DNA of 64,000 nucleotides from Hymenobacter lapidiphilus. GTDB taxonomy: Bacteria > Bacteroidota > Bacteroidia > Cytophagales > Hymenobacteraceae. Under the pieces are notes generated by a model. The model did not search any database. It was not told where the DNA came from and saw nothing but the letters and a program-made list of their open reading frames with translations. Positions 59,230 to 64,000 of the stretch are shown one piece after another; the stretch's first letter is position 1, and every line of letters starts with the position of its first letter. The stretch lies in the NCBI RefSeq assembly GCF_003417065.2, contig NZ_QVLT01000005.1, forward strand, positions 124,001-188,000. Direction: 5' to 3'. Made by a program: the position numbers and the translations under genes.

Positions 59230-59991
59230 ATGGAAAAGCTTATTCAGCGTATTCAAAAGGCCAACTCGCTACTTTGTGTGGGCCTCGACCCGGTGGGCGA
59301 CGATGCCTACGTAGCCCGGCGGCTGGCCGAAGTGGTGGACCAGACCAGCCCGTTTGCGGCCGCCTTCAAGCCCAATCTGGCGTTCTTTCTGAGCCGCGAA
59401 AACGGCGTGCAGCTACTGCGCGAAACCGTGCATCGGATTCCGAAAGACATTCCGGTAATTCTGGACGGCAAGTTCGGCGACATTGCCAGCACGGCCGAGC
59501 ACTACGCCCGCTTCGCCTACGACGTGGTGGGGGCCGATGCCGTAACGGTGAACCCATATATGGGCGACGACGCGGTGCGGCCGTTCGTGCGCGAAGGCAA
59601 AATGGTGTTCGTGCTGTCGAAAACCAGCAATAAGTCGCAGTACTCGATGCAGAACATGGCCCTGACTCGTGGCGGCTCGCTGGCCCACGGTGTGGCCACA
59701 GTAGCCTGCCGGCTCGATGCGGAAATTGGCGGTATTGGCCTGGTAGTAGGGGCCACCTACCCCGGCGCGCTGGCCGATGTACGGGCAATCTGCCCCGAAC
59801 AGTGGTTTCTTGTGCCCGGCGTAGGCGCCCAGGGCGGCGACCTGGCCGCCACGTTGCGCGCCGGCCTGCGCTCCGATGGCGCTGGCCTGCTCATCAATAC
59901 TTCCCGCGCCCTCTGGCAGGCGGATGATGCGGCTGCCACGGCCCGCGAGCTAGTAGCGCAAATCAACGCGCTACGCACCATAGAGGTGTAA
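59230..59991 (+). CDS. pyrF: Orotidine 5'-phosphate decarboxylase, type 2
   Basis: A 253-residue enzyme that makes UMP from OMP. LLCVGLDPVGDD opens the barrel, AFKPNLAFF follows, and the catalytic DxKxxDI motif is ILDGKFGDIASTA near residue 80. VTVNPYMGDDAVRPF and VPGVGAQGGD complete the signature of type 2 (long) OMP decarboxylases. It lies between the pyrD-like gene and pyrE on the same strand, with a long hairpin on each side. Confidence 0.95.
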   Translation: MEKLIQRIQKANSLLCVGLDPVGDDAYVARRLAEVVDQTSPFAAAFKPNLAFFLSRENGVQLLRETVHRIPKDIPVILDGKFGDIASTAEHYARFAYDVVGADAVTVNPYMGDDAVRPFVREGKMVFVLSKTSNKSQYSMQNMALTRGGSLAHGVATVACRLDAEIGGIGLVVGATYPGALADVRAICPEQWFLVPGVGAQGGDLAATLRAGLRSDGAGLLINTSRALWQADDAAATARELVAQINALRTIEV

Positions 59992-60006
59992 CAGAACGAA
60001 AAGGCC

Positions 60007-60108
60007 GTGTCATGCTGAGCGCAGCCGAAGCATCTCTACCGCAATGCTAACCCTGTCGTTGAGTTCACCATTGCGGTAGAGATGCTTCGGCTGCACTCAG
60101 CATGACAC
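60007..60108. repeat. Dispersed inverted repeat, GTCATGCTGAGC family (copy 5)
   Basis: Arms 60007-60046 and 60069-60108 are complementary over 40 bp with one mismatch and a 22-base loop. It lies between pyrF and pyrE. Confidence 0.92.
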
Positions 60109-60159
60109 TTTCTTTCATCCACCTAATTTAATCTATTCTACTAAAGCCTTCTTCCTCTC

Positions 60160-60774
60160 TTGACTACCTCGCAACCCACTTTCACCCCCGAACTCCTGGA
60201 GCAGCAGTTGCTGCGGGAAGATGCGCTGCTACGCGGGCACTTCCGGCTTTCGTCGGGGCTGCACTCGGATACTTACGTGCAGTGTGCCCGGTTTCTGCGG
60301 CTACCCGAGCTGGCCGCGCCGGCTGCCGCCGAGCTGGCCCGCCAGATAACGGCTGCTGGCCTGGCGCCCGATTTGGTGGTGGGGCCGGCTATGGGTGGCG
60401 TTGTGATGGGCTACGAGCTGGCCCGGCAGCTGGGCGTGCCCGGCATCTTCACCGAGCGCGACGAAAACGGCCAGATGAGCCTGCGCCGCGGCTTTACCAT
60501 CGAGCCCGGCCAGCAAATCATCATTGCCGAAGACGTGGTAACTACCGGCAAGAGCACCAACGAAGTAGCCCGGCTGCTGACGGAGTTGGGGGCGAAAGTT
60601 TTAGCCGTGGCGAGTTTAATTGACCGCACCGGTGGCAATGCTGCGCTGAATTTTCCGAACTTTGCCCTGCTGCCGGTAACGGCGGCCACCTACGCACCCG
60701 ACGATTGTCCGCTTTGCCGGGCCAGCGTTCCGGTGGTGAAACCCGGCAGTCGGCCGGAAAAAGCGTTTTCTTAA
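60160..60774 (+). CDS. pyrE: Orotate phosphoribosyltransferase
   Basis: A 204-residue enzyme that joins orotate and PRPP to OMP. FRLSSGLHSDTYVQCARFL is the orotate-site region, and IIIAEDVVTTGKSTNE near residue 125 is the PRPP motif. No in-frame ATG precedes the conserved region, so the start is the TTG at 60160-60162. pyrF is upstream and purL follows after about 125 bp. Confidence 0.94.
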   Translation: MTTSQPTFTPELLEQQLLREDALLRGHFRLSSGLHSDTYVQCARFLRLPELAAPAAAELARQITAAGLAPDLVVGPAMGGVVMGYELARQLGVPGIFTERDENGQMSLRRGFTIEPGQQIIIAEDVVTTGKSTNEVARLLTELGAKVLAVASLIDRTGGNAALNFPNFALLPVTAATYAPDDCPLCRASVPVVKPGSRPEKAFS

Positions 60775-60900
60775 ACCTACCGCGACGGCAATCGGCCCGG
60801 CGGAAAGGCATTTTCGGCGTACCCCCGCGTGGGGTGTGCTCCCCATGGTGGCCGTTTTTGGGCTTCAGCGTGGTACCGAAAAATAGATAACACCGCTCTT

Positions 60901-63900
60901 TTGGAACCTACCCAGAGAACCATTCAGCTGCTGCTTCGGCCCGACCAACATGATGGGGAGGGCCAACGCATTGCCGAGGCCGCCCGCCGCCACCTGGGCC
61001 TGCACACCGGCCGCGTGCAAAGCACCGCCCTCTACACGGTGCGTTACCCCCTCACCGACCAGCAGCTGCGCGACTTCGCCACCCGCTGCCTCCAAGACCC
61101 GGTGCTGCACGAAGTTGCCTTCGACGAGTTCCGCCACGGCCCCGAGTACCGCAGCTACATTCTGGTAGCCAAGCTGCCGGGCGTCACCGACGACGAGGGC
61201 ATTTCGGCCCAGAACGCCCTCGGCGACTTCCTCAACGAGCCGCTCGACACCCATACCCAGCACATTTTCAGCAAGCAGCTCTACTTCCTCGAAGAAGCCC
61301 TGCCCGAAGCCGACCTGCGCCGCTTGGCCCAGGAGCTGCTGGGCAACAAGCAAATCAACCGCTTCGAAACCGGCCCCCTCACCGACATCCGCGACTATAC
61401 GCCGCGGCCCGGTGGTGGGGCCGAGCCCATTACGGAAACCGTGCCGCTAACCGGCCTCTCCGACGAGCAGCTGGTGCAGTTGTCGAAAGACAACCTCTAC
61501 GCCCTCAACCTGGAGGAAATGCAGACCGTGCGCGACCATTACGCCGGCATGCAGGCCGAGCGCACGGCCGCGGGTCTGCCCACTGACCCAATGGACTGCG
61601 AGCTGGAAATCATTGCCCAGACCTGGTCGGAGCACTGCAAGCACAAGGAGTTTGCGGCCCTGATTAAGTACCGCGACCTGGATACCGGCGAGGAGTTCGA
61701 GGTAGATTCGCTGTTCAAAACCTACATCAAGGACGCCACCTCCGAAGTGGACCGCCAGCTGCGGGCCAACGGCAACGACTGGCTGATTAAGGTGTTTTCC
61801 GACAACGCCGGGGCCGTGCGCATCAACCCCGATTCACTGTTCGTCTGGAAGGTGGAAACCCACAACTCGCCCTCGGCCATCGACCCCTACGGCGGGGCCA
61901 TTACGGGCATTCTGGGCAACAACCGCGACCCGCTGGCCACCGGCATCGGGGGCGCGCGGCTGCTGTTCAACACCAACGTGCTGTGCTTCGGTAACCCCGA
62001 GTTCGATGGTACGCTGCTGAGCAACCAGCTGCACCCGCGCCGCATTTTTGAGGGCGTGCGCAAGGGCATCGAGGACGGCGGCAACAAGTCGGGCGTGCCG
62101 ACCGTGAACGGCAGCATCGTGTTTGACGACCGGTACGCCGGCAAGCCGCTGGTGTACTGCGGCACCGGGGCCGTGCTGCCCATGCAGCTGGCCGGGCTCG
62201 ATTCGTGGGAGAAAAACATTGAGCCCCAGGACCGCATCATCATGGCCGGGGGCCGGGTGGGCAAAGACGGCATTCACGGTGCCACGTTTTCGTCGATTGA
62301 ACTAGACGAAACCTCGCCCGCCACGGCCGTGCAGATTGGCAGCCCAATTACGCAGAAGCTGGCCATGGATTTCCTGATTCTGGCTACCCGCCGCGGCCTC
62401 ATCCGCTGCAGCACCGACAACGGTGCGGGTGGCCTATCGTCGAGCGTTGGCGAGCTGGCCACCATCAGCGGCGGGGCCGTGGTAGAGCTGGCCGATGTGC
62501 CACTCAAATATCCCGGTTTGCGCCCTTGGGAAATCTTCGTTTCGGAGTCGCAAGAGCGGTTTACGCTGGCCGTGGAGCCTGCTAAAATGGAGGAGCTGCT
62601 GGCCCTGGGCCGCGAGATGGAAGTGGAGCTGACCGATATCGGCTACTTTACCGCTAACGGCTACCTCGACGTGCGCTTCGCCGACAAGCCGGTGGCCTAT
62701 ATTAATATGGACTTCCTGCACGACGGCGTGCCGCGCAAGGTGCTGGAGGCGGAGTGGAGCAAGCCGACACTGAGGGAGCCCACGTTGCCGGCTACTCCCG
62801 AGTATACCAGTGTCCTCACCCGCCTGCTCGGCAGCCTCAATATCTGCTCCCGCGAGTCGGTAATCCGGCAGTACGACCACGAGGTGAAGGGCCGCACCAT
62901 CATCAAGCCCCTGATGGGCGCGACGGGGCAGGCGCCCCAGGATGCGGCGGTGGTGCGCTTCAATTTCGAGAGCTGGGAAGGCGTGGCCGTGAGCAACGGC
63001 ATTCTGCCCCGCTTCGGTGATTTGGACCCTTACGCTATGTCGGCGGGCTCGTTTGACGAGGCCGTGCGCCAGATTGTGGCCGTAGGCGGCAAGCTGCCCA
63101 ACCTGAGTTACGGCGACGGCAACTTCTGGTCCGTCAACGACAACTTCTGCGTGCCCGACTCGGTGTACGACCCCGTGAACAACCCCGACGGCAAGTTCAA
63201 GCTGGCCAAGCTAGTACGCATGGCCCAGGCCCTGCGCGATGCCACGGCCGCCTACTGCATCCCGCTCACGAGCGGCAAGGACTCGATGAAGAACGACTTC
63301 AAAGCCGATGGCGTGAAGATTTCGGTGCCGCCGACGGTGCTGTATTCGATGACGGCCAAAATCGAGGATGTCCGCCGAACCATCACCTCCGACTTCAAGC
63401 AGGCCGACGACGTGGTGTACCTGCTGGGCGAAACCTACGACGAGCTGGGCGGCTCGGAGTTCTACCAGCTCTTTGGTGAGCTGGGAGCCAACGTGCCGCA
63501 AGTGCGCTTCGAAGCCGCCAAGCAGCTCTATATACTAATAGGAGAGGCCAACGACCAGAACCTGATTCAATCCTGCCACGATTTGAGTGACGGTGGGCTG
63601 GCGGTGGCGCTGGCCGAGGCCACATTTGGCTACGACTTTGGGGCCGAAATAGACCTGCCAGCAGGCCTGCCGGTGCCGGTGCAGCTGTTTTCGGAGTCGC
63701 ACTCGCGCTTCGTGGCCACGGTGGCTCCGGAAGATGTGGTGGCTTTCGAGCAGCACTTCGGCAGCCGCGTCACCCGCCTGGGCCGCGTAACGGCCGACGG
63801 CCAGCTGACGGTGCACCATGCGGGTCAGCCGGTTATTGCGGCCGACTGCGCCACCCTGCGCCACGAGTGGACCAACGGCCCGGTGAACCGGATTATCGGC

Positions 63901-63930
63901 TTCGGCCAGCACGAAACCGCGCATCAGTAA
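60901..63930 (+). CDS. purL: Phosphoribosylformylglycinamidine synthase, PurS-PurL type without glutaminase
   Basis: A 1009-residue enzyme of purine synthesis. An N-terminal PurS-like region (QLLLRPDQHDGEG to TALYTVRYPLTD) is followed by the linker motif QTWSEHCKHKEFAALIKY near residue 240. Two AIRS-type ATP domains follow, including KVETHNSPSAIDPYGGAITGI near 320 and SCHDLSDGGLAVALAEA near 890. The protein stops after GFGQHE, where large-type PurL proteins continue into a glutamine amidotransferase domain, so a separate purQ should exist. TTG 60901 is the probable start (homology begins EPTQRTIQLLL); a GTG at 60829 also lies in frame. Confidence 0.92.
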   Translation: MEPTQRTIQLLLRPDQHDGEGQRIAEAARRHLGLHTGRVQSTALYTVRYPLTDQQLRDFATRCLQDPVLHEVAFDEFRHGPEYRSYILVAKLPGVTDDEGISAQNALGDFLNEPLDTHTQHIFSKQLYFLEEALPEADLRRLAQELLGNKQINRFETGPLTDIRDYTPRPGGGAEPITETVPLTGLSDEQLVQLSKDNLYALNLEEMQTVRDHYAGMQAERTAAGLPTDPMDCELEIIAQTWSEHCKHKEFAALIKYRDLDTGEEFEVDSLFKTYIKDATSEVDRQLRANGNDWLIKVFSDNAGAVRINPDSLFVWKVETHNSPSAIDPYGGAITGILGNNRDPLATGIGGARLLFNTNVLCFGNPEFDGTLLSNQLHPRRIFEGVRKGIEDGGNKSGVPTVNGSIVFDDRYAGKPLVYCGTGAVLPMQLAGLDSWEKNIEPQDRIIMAGGRVGKDGIHGATFSSIELDETSPATAVQIGSPITQKLAMDFLILATRRGLIRCSTDNGAGGLSSSVGELATISGGAVVELADVPLKYPGLRPWEIFVSESQERFTLAVEPAKMEELLALGREMEVELTDIGYFTANGYLDVRFADKPVAYINMDFLHDGVPRKVLEAEWSKPTLREPTLPATPEYTSVLTRLLGSLNICSRESVIRQYDHEVKGRTIIKPLMGATGQAPQDAAVVRFNFESWEGVAVSNGILPRFGDLDPYAMSAGSFDEAVRQIVAVGGKLPNLSYGDGNFWSVNDNFCVPDSVYDPVNNPDGKFKLAKLVRMAQALRDATAAYCIPLTSGKDSMKNDFKADGVKISVPPTVLYSMTAKIEDVRRTITSDFKQADDVVYLLGETYDELGGSEFYQLFGELGANVPQVRFEAAKQLYILIGEANDQNLIQSCHDLSDGGLAVALAEATFGYDFGAEIDLPAGLPVPVQLFSESHSRFVATVAPEDVVAFEQHFGSRVTRLGRVTADGQLTVHHAGQPVIAADCATLRHEWTNGPVNRIIGFGQHETAHQ

Positions 63931-63932
63931 TC

Positions 63933-64000
63933 ATGGAAGACGACAAGCAACAGCCCAACCTGCCCGACCTGAACCTGCCCCCGCGCCCCCGGCCCGAGGA
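63933..64000 (+). CDS. Start of an unidentified gene (3' truncated by window edge)
   Basis: ATG 63933, two bases after the purL stop, begins MEDDKQQPNLPDLNLPPRPR and runs off the window. The 22 visible residues are proline-rich and polar and do not resemble a PurQ start. Close spacing suggests co-transcription with purL. Confidence 0.45.
   Translation, partial: MEDDKQQPNLPDLNLPPRPRPE

Overview
The window reads as chromosomal DNA of a GC-rich member of the Bacteroidota, most like Hymenobacter or a close relative. Three lines of evidence point there: type IX secretion (T9SS) C-terminal sorting domains on three proteins, several copies of the Bacteroidota -7 promoter box TAnnTTTG (two with TTG 19 bp upstream), and many lipoprotein and DUF families typical of Cytophagales. 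The species cannot be named from sequence alone. No phage, plasmid, CRISPR or large integrative element is visible.

Layout. 1-7.5 kb: 3' end of inorganic pyrophosphatase, a UbiA prenyltransferase, NAD(P)HX repair enzyme, MsrB, serine dehydratase, a channel-like membrane protein and a LutB-like Fe-S protein. 7.5-10 kb: M28 peptidase and ispF. 10.1-17.7 kb: a TetR regulator with a tripartite RND efflux operon (TolC, adaptor, permease). A 453-bp element carrying a four-helix-bundle (23S rRNA intervening-sequence type) gene between 32-bp inverted repeats sits between the adaptor and permease genes. 17.8-33.4 kb: envelope and housekeeping genes, including an ACP-like protein without the phosphopantetheine serine, two DUF922 proteins, a secreted T9SS zinc protease and a cold-shock protein. 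33.9-42.8 kb: TPR protein, scramblase-like protein, aldehyde dehydrogenase plus GMC alcohol oxidase, thioesterase, DJ-1/PfpI protein and an outer-membrane barrel. 43-48.5 kb: tRNA-Val, an HDAC-like deacetylase, a three-gene type III polyketide set (FAD oxidoreductase, type III PKS, methyltransferase) and a protein that is almost only a T9SS sorting domain. 48.6-55.1 kb: a hybrid histidine kinase and sigma-54 response regulator divergent from a repeat-built T9SS surface protein. 55.3-57 kb: lipoprotein nuclease and DUF4468 protein. 57.4-58.1 kb: a strong promoter, a likely structured RNA with its own terminator, and a conserved unknown gene. 58.3-64 kb: pyrimidine genes (pyrD-like, pyrF, pyrE) and purL.

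Two features run through the window. Long inverted repeats occupy many gene-gene gaps; five share a core built on GTCATGCTGAGC and GGTAGAGATGCTTCG. Five apparent single-base indels affect four genes (RND permease, AraC regulator, methyltransferase, hybrid kinase). They mostly lie in short G/C runs and may be sequencing errors rather than real lesions. The strongest candidates for a new system are the inverted-repeat element with the four-helix-bundle gene and the RNA at about 57.47-57.63 kb.
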